Positions 22,340 through 30,461 of a DNA stretch of 37,356 nt are shown here, piece by piece. Positions within the stretch are counted from its first letter, which is position 1. Every line of letters starts with the position of its first letter. The notes beneath the pieces are model-generated. The model did no database searches and had not been told where the DNA came from. It worked only from the letters and a program-made list of their open reading frames with translations. The translations under genes were made by a program, and so were the position numbers. Source of the stretch: Alphaproteobacteria bacterium (lineage in GTDB: Bacteria; Pseudomonadota; Alphaproteobacteria; Rhodospirillales; Magnetovibrionaceae); contig JADGBG010000016.1 of NCBI GenBank assembly GCA_015231605.1, positions 1-37,356 of the forward strand. The letters run 5' to 3'.

Positions 22340-24070
22340 CTACTTCTTGTCGGGCTTTCCCTGGACGGGTGCCGGCAGGCCGGATGTCAGCTTCTTTTCG
22401 ATGGTGGCCACCAAGTCCGGTTCCGGTTCCATGGTCAGCGCGCGTTCCCATTGAAAGCGGGCCTCGCGTTTGCGGCCGACCCGCCACAAGGCGTCGCCCA
22501 GGTGGTCGTTGATCACCGGATCGCCCGGTTCCAGCATGATGGCGCGTTCCAGCTTCAATACCGCTTCCTGGAACTGACCCAGGCGGTACAGCCCCCATCC
22601 CAGGCTGTCGGTGATGTAGCCGCTGCGCGGCCGCAGGTCCACGGCCTTGCGGATCATGTCCAGCGCGCGATCCAGGTTCTTGCCCTGATCGATCCAGGAA
22701 TAGCCCAGGTAGTTGAGCACCATCGGCTGTTCCCCGTCCAGCTCCAGGGCTTTCAGGAAATCGGCTTCGGCCTTGGGCCAGCGCTTGGTCCGTTCATAGG
22801 TGATGCCGCGGGCATAGAGGATGTGCCAGTGCTGGGTTTCGATCGTGCCGACGCGTTCCAGGGCGTCGGAGTAGGCCACGTTCGCTTCGTCCATGCGGTC
22901 GTGGCGACGCAGAATGTCCCCCAACTGCACCAGTGGCAGGGCCCGGTCCTTGCGTTCGCCGGCCAGTTCGCGCAGGAGGGCGATCGCGCCGTCCTGGTCG
23001 CCCATGCGGTCCAGGTTGTCGGCAAGGCGCAGACGGCTGGTCCAGCGCAAGGCGGAGGTTTTGGGAACGGCCATGTAAATGGCGTTGGCTTCCTCGTAGC
23101 GGCCGTTGCCTTCCAAGGACTGCGCGACGAACAGACGGGCGTCTTCGAGGTTCGGATTGAGGTCCAGCGCCATGTGCGCCAGCACGGCCAATTGATCGTC
23201 GGTCAACTGCGTTTGCAGGATGGCGGCCAGATTGTAGAGGCTTTCGCCCGCCCCTTCGCGGGCGGTGGAAACGGCCAGGGGCGGGCGCTCGCCCTTTTCG
23301 ATGCGGGCCTTGGCCGGAGCCAGCAGGGGTTCGCCCTCACCGGCCTCTGCGTATTTGGCGTACAGCTCCGACGCTTCCTTGGTCATGCCCCGGCGTTCCA
23401 GGTGCTGGCCGTAGAGTTCCGCCGTGCGCGCGGACAGGCGCGACGCGTTGAGGTGGGCTTCGAAATGCTTGGACGCGGCTTCGCGGTTCCCGGCGATGTC
23501 CTCGATCAGCGCGGCGTGGAGGTGGTAGACCCCCTCCATCGGCGGATGTTTCTTCATGGGTTCGAGGCTTTTAAGCGCCCCGGACAGGTCCTTTTGACCC
23601 ACCTTGGCCCAGGCTTCGAACAGCGCGGCCAGCAGGCGGATGAGGCCGGTTTCGTTGTCCGCCAGAAGCGGCGCGACCTTATCGTAATCCCCCGTCTTGA
23701 TGGCGGTTTGCGCCCGCAGCAAGTCGGAGAAGGGAGCCTTTTCATCGGCCGCCGAGATGACGTTCAGCGCGTCGAGAGCCCCGTCCAGGCGTCCTTCTGT
23801 GAGGCACAGCGCATAGAGGCGGTGTTGCAGGTCCAGGGTCGAAAACGTTTCATCGCGCATCGCAGCGCCGTAGAACGACAGTGCGTCCCGGCCGGAACCG
23901 AGTTGTTCGGCATGGCGCCCGGCCAAATACCGTCCCGAAGGGCTGAGCCCAAGGCCTTGCATGTCGGGGGCGGCCCACGCCGGGGCGGCGGGCAGGCCAA
24001 GTGAAAGCGCAACCGCCCCGGTCGTGACCAGGGCGGAAAAACGGGACCGGGGGTGTGAATGGCGTCGCAT
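22340..24070 (-). CDS. Secreted TPR-repeat protein
   Basis: This is a 576-residue protein with a twin-Arg-containing signal peptide (MRRHSHPRSRFSALVTTGAV, cut near AWA-AP) and TPR repeats over most of its length. The clearest repeats are near the C terminus (MVLNYLGYSWIDQGKNLDRAL, and YRLGQFQEAVLKLERAIML). ATG at 24070 is used; TTG at 24106 would add 12 residues with no signal-peptide benefit. The mature protein is probably periplasmic or outer-membrane-attached. It may act as a scaffold for envelope or export complexes, but no specific partner can be named. It precedes ispE by nine bases. Confidence 0.9.
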   Translation of the reverse strand: MRRHSHPRSRFSALVTTGAVALSLGLPAAPAWAAPDMQGLGLSPSGRYLAGRHAEQLGSGRDALSFYGAAMRDETFSTLDLQHRLYALCLTEGRLDGALDALNVISAADEKAPFSDLLRAQTAIKTGDYDKVAPLLADNETGLIRLLAALFEAWAKVGQKDLSGALKSLEPMKKHPPMEGVYHLHAALIEDIAGNREAASKHFEAHLNASRLSARTAELYGQHLERRGMTKEASELYAKYAEAGEGEPLLAPAKARIEKGERPPLAVSTAREGAGESLYNLAAILQTQLTDDQLAVLAHMALDLNPNLEDARLFVAQSLEGNGRYEEANAIYMAVPKTSALRWTSRLRLADNLDRMGDQDGAIALLRELAGERKDRALPLVQLGDILRRHDRMDEANVAYSDALERVGTIETQHWHILYARGITYERTKRWPKAEADFLKALELDGEQPMVLNYLGYSWIDQGKNLDRALDMIRKAVDLRPRSGYITDSLGWGLYRLGQFQEAVLKLERAIMLEPGDPVINDHLGDALWRVGRKREARFQWERALTMEPEPDLVATIEKKLTSGLPAPVQGKPDKK

Positions 24071-24121
24071 GCGTGCGAGTGTATCCCCCAACGTGCCGCC
24101 CCGCAACTGGACAGAAGGCCA

Positions 24122-24655
24122 TTACTCTTCCAGCAAGGCGTCGCGGTGGCGTTTGAGGAGTCTGGGCGCGTCCACGCGCCGTTCCTCGCCCGCGAAGTTC
24201 AGGTCGTCGTGACGCCGCCGGTCGGGTCCAAGGAAGTCGACGCTTTGCACGAACCGGCGCGGATGGGCGATGATTTCGCAGATGTGTCCGTACAGGGTTT
24301 TGGTGGAGACGGGCTTGACCAGGAACTCGTTGGCCCCGGCGTCCCGGGCCGCCATGACGTGCTCCTTGTCGGCATGTCCGGACAAAATGATGATGGGCAC
24401 CATGGGGTTTTCGATTTTCGGCGAGGTCCGCACCAGATGCGTGAAATCGATGCCGTCCATGGGCGTCATGAGCAGATCGCAAAGGATGATGTCGGGCGGG
24501 AAGGTCTTCAGCGCCGACAGGGCCTCGATGCCGTCGCCGCTTTCCTCGATCTGGTGGGCGCCCAGGCTGTTGAGCATGGCCCGCACCACTTCGCGCGCGT
24601 GGCGGTTGTCGTCGATGATCAGAAAACGCAGGTTCTCGATATTGTAGTCATGCAT
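24122..24655 (-). CDS. Single-domain response regulator with C-terminal tail
   Basis: This is a 177-residue protein with a CheY-type receiver domain (about 8-130): acidic pair Asp15/Asp16, phospho-acceptor Asp60 in IILCDLLMTPMDG, Thr/Ser in IIILSGH and Lys in NEFLVKPVS. The tail of about 45 residues is charged (PDRRRHDDLNFAGEERR) and has no recognisable output domain. ATG at 24655 is used because the family N terminus begins there and GAAGG lies upstream; the open frame extends to 24781. No partner kinase is adjacent. It may be an adaptor in a phosphorelay or act in motility or cell-cycle signalling. Confidence 0.9.
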   Translation of the reverse strand: MHDYNIENLRFLIIDDNRHAREVVRAMLNSLGAHQIEESGDGIEALSALKTFPPDIILCDLLMTPMDGIDFTHLVRTSPKIENPMVPIIILSGHADKEHVMAARDAGANEFLVKPVSTKTLYGHICEIIAHPRRFVQSVDFLGPDRRRHDDLNFAGEERRVDAPRLLKRHRDALLEE

Positions 24656-24813
24656 CGGTTGACGGCCTTCGCAAAGGTAGCCTCCATGGTGCGGCGACAA
24701 TGGTATGATAACATATTTGGGCCGTATCGAGCAGACGTCCCGAAACGTCCCGAGGCGGGGGCGGTGCCGGCCGTGCTCCACCGATTGATCTGCGCTTCGC
24801 GAAGTTGAAGACC

Positions 24814-26202
24814 ATGTCCAAGCCCTACCGAGTCAGCAACCGCGCGTCTTTGCGCTATTCCATAAAGGATGGCGCGGCGAGCGCCATCGCCACCGGTGTC
24901 TCGGATCATTATCTCGGCGCCTTGGCCTTGTTTCTCGCCGCCAGCCCGGCCCAAATCGGCTGGCTTGTCAGCCTGCCCGCCTTGGCGGGGTCGTTGAGCC
25001 ACGTTCTTGCCGTTTCCTCCGTCCGGCGTGGCTTCCCCCGCTTGCCGGTCATCGTGGGCGGGGCGGCGGCGCAGGGGGCGGTACTTGTTCCCATGGCCTT
25101 GTTGCCCGCCATTTCCATTGACGGGGCGGTGACGCTGCTCATTGTCCTGGCCGTTCTGCGCGCCGTCGCCGGAAACTTCATCCAGCCTTTGTGGCAAAGC
25201 GTGATGGGGGATTTGACGTCGGAACGGTGGCGGGGAAGATTTTTTGCCGGTCGGACCCGGCTGGCTTCCCTGCTCGCCTTCGCGGCCTTGGTCGGGGGGG
25301 GATTGATCCTGGATGCGTCCAAGGCGTGGGGCATCGCCTGGGCCGGATTCATGGCCTTGTTCCTAATCGCCGCCGCCGCGCGGTTCACTTCGGTGTTCTA
25401 TCTGTCGCGGATGCACGATCCCGGCCAGACGTCGGCGCCGGTTGCGGACGGCGGGTTCCATCCCCGTTCGGCGTTTTTGCGCTTCGCCCTGTTCGTCGCG
25501 GGGATGCATGGGGCCACGGCCCTGGGGGGGCCTTTCTTCGGCGTTCACTTGTTGCGGGATCTTCAGTTTACGTATGTGGAGTTCATGTCGGTGATCTCCG
25601 TGTCCGTGTTTGCCCAGTTCGCGACCCTGAACGCCTGGGGCGGGATTTCCGACCGGTTTGGGAACCGTCTGGTTTTACGGACCGCTTCGTGGATCATCCC
25701 GGCCGTGCCCATGTTGTGGCTGTGGAGCGATAGCGTGTGGTGGTTCATGGCCGTTCAGACCTTGGGAGGGTTGGCCTGGGCCGGGTTTTCCCTTTCCAGC
25801 GGCAACTACCTTTACGATCTGCGCGGCGGTCGACCAAGACTCACCATGTTCGCAATCAGCGCCGTGATTTCAGGGGTCGCGGTCTTTTCGGGGGGGGTCA
25901 TCGGCGGCTATCTGGCCGATCGGTTGCCCATGGCGGCGAGCCTGGGGGATTTCGAGGTCTCCTGGAACCACCCCTTGTATGGCGTGTTCCTGTTGTCCGG
26001 CGTGATGCGTTTGATGGCGGTGGTCTTGCTGATGCGGGGCATGGCGGAACTGCGCGACGTGGCCAAGGGGGGCGTGCGCCAGGTGATTTATCGCCTAGCG
26101 CGGTTCAACTCGGTGAGCGGCGTGATGTTCGATCTGGTTGCGACCGCGCGCAAGCCCAAGCCCGAACGACGGCGACGCCAGACTGGACGGGGATCCCCAT
26201 GA
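24814..26202 (+). CDS. MFS transporter
   Basis: This is a 462-residue protein with about 12 membrane helices and the major facilitator layout: an SLRYSIKDGAASAIATGVSDHYLGALALFL start, DLTSERWRGRFFAGR in the loop between helices 4 and 5, and a central charged loop around residue 205. The second half includes DRFGNRLVLR, a motif-A-like loop. ATG at 24814 is used, although a TTG at 24805 is open. The substrate is unknown. It is divergent from the response regulator gene, with 158 bases between starts. Confidence 0.88.
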   Translation: MSKPYRVSNRASLRYSIKDGAASAIATGVSDHYLGALALFLAASPAQIGWLVSLPALAGSLSHVLAVSSVRRGFPRLPVIVGGAAAQGAVLVPMALLPAISIDGAVTLLIVLAVLRAVAGNFIQPLWQSVMGDLTSERWRGRFFAGRTRLASLLAFAALVGGGLILDASKAWGIAWAGFMALFLIAAAARFTSVFYLSRMHDPGQTSAPVADGGFHPRSAFLRFALFVAGMHGATALGGPFFGVHLLRDLQFTYVEFMSVISVSVFAQFATLNAWGGISDRFGNRLVLRTASWIIPAVPMLWLWSDSVWWFMAVQTLGGLAWAGFSLSSGNYLYDLRGGRPRLTMFAISAVISGVAVFSGGVIGGYLADRLPMAASLGDFEVSWNHPLYGVFLLSGVMRLMAVVLLMRGMAELRDVAKGGVRQVIYRLARFNSVSGVMFDLVATARKPKPERRRRQTGRGSP

Positions 26203-26235
26203 CGGCAGGCGGAAATGGCCGATATATTCACTTTT

Positions 26236-26279
26236 TATAATTTTCCGTAGCGGAAATCCCGAATGTTTTGGTACAAAAC
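26236..26279 (+). promoter_or_regulatory. -10 box and two tandem palindromes upstream of sat
   Basis: A TATAAT box at 26236-26241 is followed directly by TTTCCGTAGCGGAAA (26242-26256) and then GTTTTGGTACAAAAC (26265-26279). Both have 6-3-6 symmetry, with centres 23 bases apart, about two helical turns. They sit 80-115 bases before the sat start. No good -35 is visible. Confidence 0.4.
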
Positions 26280-26358
26280 CTGCGCACGAAATTTTCGGCC
26301 GGTTCCGGGGGAGGCTCGGGGCTGGCTTAACCGTTAGGAAACGAGGGGAATATTAGTG

Positions 26359-27540
26359 ATGTCTCAATTGGTCGAACCCCATGGCGGCAAAGGTCTGAAG
26401 CCGCTGCTGGCGCCCAAAACCGAACGCGCCGACGAAATCGCGCGCGCCAAGAACCTCAAGCAGGTTCCGATGAGCAGCAAGGAGACTTCGGACGTTCTGA
26501 TGTTCTCCATGGGTGCGTTCACCCCGTTGGACGGCTTCATGGGCCGTGACGACTGGGCCGGCGCATGCAAGGACATGAAGCTGAAGGACGGTCTGTTCTG
26601 GCCGATTCCGGTGACCCTGTCCGCCGACAAGGCGCTGGCCGATTCCATCGGCAACGGCGAGGAAGTGGCGCTGGTCGACGCGGAATCCGGCACCGTCATG
26701 GCCATCATGACCGTGACCGAGAAGTTCGCGCTGACCGAAGAGGACAAGGCGTTCGAATCCCAGAACGTCTACACCACCACCGACATGGAACACCCGGGCG
26801 TGCAGAAGGTTTATGCCCAGAAGGACGTGTGCCTCGCGGGTCCGCTGAAGGTCATCGACGAAGGCCAGTTCCCGAAGATCTTCGGTGACCTGTACCAGCG
26901 CCCGGCCGAAGCCCGCGCCGCGTTCGCCGATCGTGGCTGGTCCACGGTCGCCGCGTTCCAGACCCGCAACCCGATGCACCGTTCGCACGAACACCTGGCC
27001 AAGATCGCGGTCGAAGTCACCGACGGCGTGTACATCCACCAGGTTCTCGGCAAGCTGAAGGCCGGCGACATTCCCGCGGAAACCCGCACCAAGGCGATTC
27101 AGGCGATGATCGACAACTACTTCGTGTCGGGCACCGTGATTCAGGCGGGCTACCCGTTTGAAATGCGCTACGCCGGTCCGCGCGAAGCCCTGTTCCATGC
27201 GCTAATCCGCCAGAACTACGGCTGCTCGCACCTGATCGTCGGCCGCGACCACGCGGGCGTGGGCGACTACTACGGCCCGTTCGACGCGCAGCACATCTTC
27301 GACAAGCTGTGGGACGGCGCGTTGCAGACCCAGCCGCTGAAGATCGACATCACGTTCTACTGCTCGAAGTGCATGGGCATGGCGACCGCCAAGACCTGTC
27401 CGCACGACAAGTCGCACCACGTGTCCATCTCCGGCACCAAGCAGCGTGAAATGCTGAGCGCCGGCCAGGACATCCCGCCCGAATTCTCCCGTCCGGAGGT
27501 CGTGGCGATCCTGCAGGAATACTACAAGGGCCTGAAATAA
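26359..27540 (+). CDS. sat: Sulfate adenylyltransferase (ATP sulfurylase), dissimilatory type
   Basis: This is a 393-residue enzyme that interconverts ATP plus sulfate and APS plus pyrophosphate. The catalytic HXXH block is [11 protein letters not shown] (201-211), with GRDHAG (295-300) and [13 protein letters not shown] for nucleotide binding. [16 protein letters not shown] segment gives a zinc-type Cys set (CX2CX8C, then His), as in the homo-oligomeric Sat of sulfur oxidisers and sulfate reducers; it is not the CysDN form. ATG at 26359 is used (GTG at 26356 also in frame), with GAGGGG upstream. Codon use is strongly biased towards GAC, AAG and CTG, suggesting high expression. In a sulfur oxidiser it would make ATP from APS. 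apr and dsr genes are not in the window. Confidence 0.95.
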   Translation: MSQLVEPHGGKGLKPLLAPKTERADEIARAKNLKQVPMSSKETSDVLMFSMGAFTPLDGFMGRDDWAGACKDMKLKDGLFWPIPVTLSADKALADSIGNGEEVALVDAESGTVMAIMTVTEKFALTEEDKAFESQNVYTTTDMEHPGVQKVYAQKDVCLAGPLKVIDEGQFPKIFGDLYQRPAEARAAFADRGWSTVAAFQTRNPMHRSHEHLAKIAVEVTDGVYIHQVLGKLKAGDIPAETRTKAIQAMIDNYFVSGTVIQAGYPFEMRYAGPREALFHALIRQNYGCSHLIVGRDHAGVGDYYGPFDAQHIFDKLWDGALQTQPLKIDITFYCSKCMGMATAKTCPHDKSHHVSISGTKQREMLSAGQDIPPEFSRPEVVAILQEYYKGLK

Positions 27541-27563
27541 GCCGCTTGTGAACGCCTAAGTGG

Positions 27564-27602
27564 AAGGGGGAGAGGTTTCGGCCTCTCCCCCTTTTCTTTT
27601 TT
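27564..27602 (+). terminator. Rho-independent terminator after sat
   Basis: A 12-bp stem, AAGGGGGAGAGG (27564-27575) and CCTCTCCCCCTT (27582-27593), with a six-base loop, followed by TTTTC and TTTTTT. It separates sat from the convergent aldolase gene. Confidence 0.93.
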
Positions 27603-27612
27603 CGCAATAGGC

Positions 27613-28779
27613 TCAGTGGTAGTCGATGCTGACGCGATCGCCGGCGATGGGGCGGAAGTGGGTGTTGGCGAAGGCCACGTGGTCGGGGTGGTCGCGGTAG
27701 CTGGCGATCACCGCCGGGTGGCAGAATTTGACCAGCCAGGTGTAGCGGTACCCGGCCTTGTCCTGGACCGCCTCGCCGGTGAAAATGCGCATCACCCCGG
27801 GGATGTTGGAGAGCACGCGCTCGCCTTCGCGGATCATGGCCAGGTCGTCGGCGGGGTCAGCGTTGGTGGTGTTGTAGATGATCAGATGCTCAACCGGCGT
27901 CCACGGTTCGGACTGCTCCAGCACCTCATCCGCGCGTCCGGCACCGCCCCAAAGTTTCATGCAACGTTCGGCTTCGTCGGCGATGGCGTCGGCGACGCCT
28001 TTCATCTGGCCGGTATAGTTGGCCTTTCCGGCGGCGCCGTTGTCCCGCACGCGCGCGCCGGCGGCCTCGGCGAGGGCGGTGTAGTAGTTGATCTTGGCAA
28101 TGCCATTTTCGATCAGGCGCACATACTGCTCGTCGTCCAGGCCGGTGCCGCCGTGCAGGACCAGGGGAATCCCCAGCGCCGCGTTGATGTCACGCAGGCG
28201 ATCATAGTCGAGTTGCGGCTTGCCCTTCATGCGCCCATGCACGGTGCCGACGGACACGGCCAGGAAATCCACCCCGGTGCGCTCGACATAAGCCTTGGCC
28301 TCGTTCACCGTGGTGTAGGCGATTTCGCCGGGATGGCGTTCGGCGTCCTCGCCTTCCACGCCCGGGATATAGCCCAGTTCCCCTTCGACCGGCACGCCGC
28401 AGCCGCGCGCCATTTCGACGACGGCGAGGGTTCGGGCCGCATTGTCCTCGAACGGCAGGTGCGAGGCGTCGACCATGACCCCGTTGCCGCCATGACGGAT
28501 GGAGCGTACGGCCGTGTCCAGGCTGGCGGCGTGGTCCATGTGGATGGCGACGGGAACCGTGGCGCGCTTGGCCGCACGCTCCATGGCCGCCATGAGGAGT
28601 TCGAAATCGAAATAATCGAAGTGGGATTCCGCCAACGACAGGATAACGGGCGAACGGGTGCTTTCTGCGGCGGACATGATTCCGGTGACGAAATCCAGAC
28701 TCACCGCGTCGAACGCGCCGACGGCGTAGCCGTTGCGATACGCGTGGACGAGCATGTCCTTCATGTTGACCAGCGGCAT
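27613..28779 (-). CDS. Class II fructose-bisphosphate-type aldolase fused to a Dabb domain
   Basis: This 388-residue protein joins two domains. Residues 1 to about 285 are a class II (zinc) ketose-bisphosphate aldolase: IHMDHAASLD (Asp82 catalytic, His83 zinc), VDASHLPF, PVEGELGY, VGTVHGRMKG (His181), LHGGTGLDD (His209) and a KINYYTAL phosphate site. Residues about 295-388 form a stress-responsive A/B-barrel (Dabb) domain: VEHLIIYNT, IPGVMRIFTGEAV, YTWLVKFCHPAVIASYRDHPDHVAF. ATG at 28779 has GAGGGGGG six bases upstream. The aldolase substrate is open (fructose, tagatose or another ketose bisphosphate), and no phosphotransferase genes accompany it. Dabb domains are usually separate small proteins, so the fusion is notable. 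Confidence 0.93.
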   Translation of the reverse strand: MPLVNMKDMLVHAYRNGYAVGAFDAVSLDFVTGIMSAAESTRSPVILSLAESHFDYFDFELLMAAMERAAKRATVPVAIHMDHAASLDTAVRSIRHGGNGVMVDASHLPFEDNAARTLAVVEMARGCGVPVEGELGYIPGVEGEDAERHPGEIAYTTVNEAKAYVERTGVDFLAVSVGTVHGRMKGKPQLDYDRLRDINAALGIPLVLHGGTGLDDEQYVRLIENGIAKINYYTALAEAAGARVRDNGAAGKANYTGQMKGVADAIADEAERCMKLWGGAGRADEVLEQSEPWTPVEHLIIYNTTNADPADDLAMIREGERVLSNIPGVMRIFTGEAVQDKAGYRYTWLVKFCHPAVIASYRDHPDHVAFANTHFRPIAGDRVSIDYH

Positions 28780-28858
28780 GATTGGCCCCCCTCGTTGTTT
28801 CGGTTCGCGGTAATGTATTCCCGCTTCGGGCCATATCAAGGCCCGGACCGCAAAGAAC

Positions 28859-29215
28859 CTACAGCTCCGTGTACTTCTTGGCCGTGCCGCGCGCTTTTTC
28901 GACGGGGTATTTGGCGTCGTTGAGATCGATCTTGCGGTGCGCCTCGTCGACGATGTCGAGCCCCGCCCGTTCCGCGATCAGCAGAAGATACAGGAAGACG
29001 TCCGAGACCTCTTCCGCCAGACGCGCCCGGAAATCCGGGTTGGTGATGAGGTCCTCGACCGTCCCGGTGTCCTTCCACTGGGTCAGTTCCATGAGTTCAC
29101 CGGCCTCGATTCCCACCGATTGGATCAAGTCCTTGAGATTGTGAAACCGCCGCCAGTCGCGGTCGTCGCGGAACCGGGTGAGGCGGCTGGTCAAATCCTG
29201 GATGCTGTCGGTCAC
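28859..29215 (-). CDS. MazG-like nucleotide pyrophosphohydrolase
   Basis: This is a 118-residue all-alpha NTP-PPase of the MazG/RS21-C6 (dCTPase-like) type, which hydrolyses a nucleoside triphosphate to the monophosphate and pyrophosphate. The metal-binding motifs are IEAGELMELTQW and LAEEVSDVFLYLLLIAE (EXXXE and EEVSD). A GTG at 29215 is chosen because the family N terminus (DSIQDLTSRLTRFRDDRDW) begins there; the frame is open upstream but reads unlike the family. It is probably co-transcribed with the aldolase gene 79 bases downstream. A nucleotide clean-up role is inferred from the family. Confidence 0.9.
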   Translation of the reverse strand: MTDSIQDLTSRLTRFRDDRDWRRFHNLKDLIQSVGIEAGELMELTQWKDTGTVEDLITNPDFRARLAEEVSDVFLYLLLIAERAGLDIVDEAHRKIDLNDAKYPVEKARGTAKKYTEL

Positions 29216-29391
29216 GTCGCGCTCTTTCTTGAAATGGGGGGGGACTGTCGACAGCAGCTTCCTTCCCGATCGCGCCGACGTCAACGAAGAACGTGACAGG
29301 GCGGGGAAAATATCCCATAAAACGGCCAAACGCGCGGCTTGACCGCGCCATGAACCCCGACCGCGTCACAAGAAGTCAGGAACGGTTCCCC

Positions 29392-30165
29392 ATGTTGATC
29401 GCGCAGATTTCCGACACCCACATTTTGCCTCCGGATCCGGAAAACCCGAAGACGCTGGCGCGCATCCAGGCGTTGGAAACCTTCGTCGCCCACATCAACG
29501 GGCTCGACGAAAAGCCCGACTGCGTGATTCATTCGGGCGACGTCGCCCACGGCGGCACGCCGGAGCTCTACGCCATCGTCCGGGGCATCCTGTCGAAACT
29601 CTCCGTTCCGGTGTATTTCGCGGTCGGCAACCGGGATCATCGCAAGACCATGGTGGAAGGGCTGGGCGGCCTGGGCGAAGCCAGTCTGGCGGGAGAATTC
29701 GTGGTGTACGCCGTGAACGATTACCCCGTGCGGCTGGTCTCCATGGACACCCAGCATCGCGAACGCAACGTCGGAACGACGTGTTCGGTGCGTCTGGCCG
29801 CGCTGGAGGCGTTGCTGAACGAGAACACCGAGAAGCCTACCGCGCTGTTCATGCATCACCCGCCGTTCGAAGTCACCAATTGCCCCGATCCGTTCCAGTT
29901 CGACGACAAGGTGCTATCCGACGCGTTTCTGGACGTGGTGGCGAGCCATAAGCACGTGGTCCATCTGTTCTGCGGCCACATGCACAGGCGGTTTTCGGTG
30001 GATCTGGGAACCTGCGTCGCGACGGTCACCCCGCCACTGTCTCCGGACAACCGCTTCGGCGAATTTCCCGAAGACCTCAGGGGGCACCCCCTCTACAGCC
30101 TGCACCGCTGGATTCCCGAATCGCGTCGCTTCGAGACCGACCTGCGCCCGGCGAAGCTGGGGTAA
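29392..30165 (+). CDS. Metallophosphoesterase, CpdA (class III cAMP phosphodiesterase)-like
   Basis: This is a 257-residue calcineurin-like phosphoesterase. All five metal motifs are intact: LIAQISDTHI (D-x-H), IHSGDVAHGG (GD), AVGNRDHR (GN), ALFMHHPP (H) and CGHMHRR (GHMH). The order and size match CpdA-type cyclic-nucleotide phosphodiesterases, and the GNRDHR and CGHMHR blocks are typical of that group. ATG at 29392 (MLIAQISDTH) has CAGGAAC upstream and is preferred over 29350. If it degrades cAMP it could influence CRP-type sites such as the one at 3052, which is only a suggestion. Confidence 0.92.
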   Translation: MLIAQISDTHILPPDPENPKTLARIQALETFVAHINGLDEKPDCVIHSGDVAHGGTPELYAIVRGILSKLSVPVYFAVGNRDHRKTMVEGLGGLGEASLAGEFVVYAVNDYPVRLVSMDTQHRERNVGTTCSVRLAALEALLNENTEKPTALFMHHPPFEVTNCPDPFQFDDKVLSDAFLDVVASHKHVVHLFCGHMHRRFSVDLGTCVATVTPPLSPDNRFGEFPEDLRGHPLYSLHRWIPESRRFETDLRPAKLG

Positions 30166-30293
30166 GACGGACGGGACCGCGCGCCCCGAACGCCGAGGCG
30201 CGGAGAAAACCGAGCCGCGCACGAGGGGTAGGAAAATCTACGGGTCCTGAGTCGGTGTGAGCAGAAAATCGGAATGTTATAAGAAAATAAGCC

Positions 30294-30322
30294 TTGACAA
30301 ATCGTCCTTGGTTTGTTATATA
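30294..30322 (+). promoter_or_regulatory. Strong sigma-70 promoter P1 of a duplicated promoter-leader unit
   Basis: TTGACA (30294-30299), a 17-base spacer and TATATA (30317-30322) make a near-consensus promoter, with an A-rich upstream stretch (ATAAGAAAATAAG). The same layout recurs at 32016-32044. The expected start is near 30329, just inside the identical 26-bp leader segment. Confidence 0.8.
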
Positions 30323-30324
30323 TG

Positions 30325-30350
30325 CCTTAACGAAACGGGACAGTTGCGCC
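30325..30350 (+). repeat. 26-bp leader repeat, copy 1
   Basis: The segment begins CCTTAACGAAACGGGACAG and ends in TTGCGCC. It is identical to 32048-32073. Weaker similarity continues upstream through both promoters, back to about 30279. The two copies lie 1.7 kb apart in the same orientation, on either side of the S24 repressor gene and two small genes. Confidence 0.9.
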
Positions 30351-30377
30351 TACACTCAGGGCGCGGGTCCCGTTTTT
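30329..30377 (+). ncRNA. Putative short RNA from P1 to a terminator; no coding gene follows
   Basis: From the expected start near 30329, transcription meets a two-part stem: ACGGGAC (30335-30341) with GTCCCGT (30367-30373), and GCGCC (30346-30350) with GGCGC (30360-30364), followed by five T (30373-30377). This predicts a terminated RNA of about 49 nt. No rightward gene follows, only the convergent repressor gene. The same hairpin could also terminate the repressor transcript from the other strand, since the flanks have T runs both ways. It overlaps copy 1 of the leader repeat. The remainder of the 296-base gap between 30165 and 30462 holds a 7-bp inverted repeat (GGGGCGC at 30382, GCGCCCC at 30407) and nothing else recognised. 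Confidence 0.5.
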
Positions 30378-30461
30378 CAATGGGGCGCGATGTGACGATT
30401 GTTTGAGCGCCCCCTGGGGTGGCGAACGTGGTGGGGGTCGAAGTCGGAGCGGAGAGGCGAT

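Noticed and set aside
21179-24004. 941-codon rightward frame over the tRNAs, ispE and TPR gene
   Set aside because: It runs through two tRNA genes and antisense to two recognised genes; composition is that of a shadow frame.
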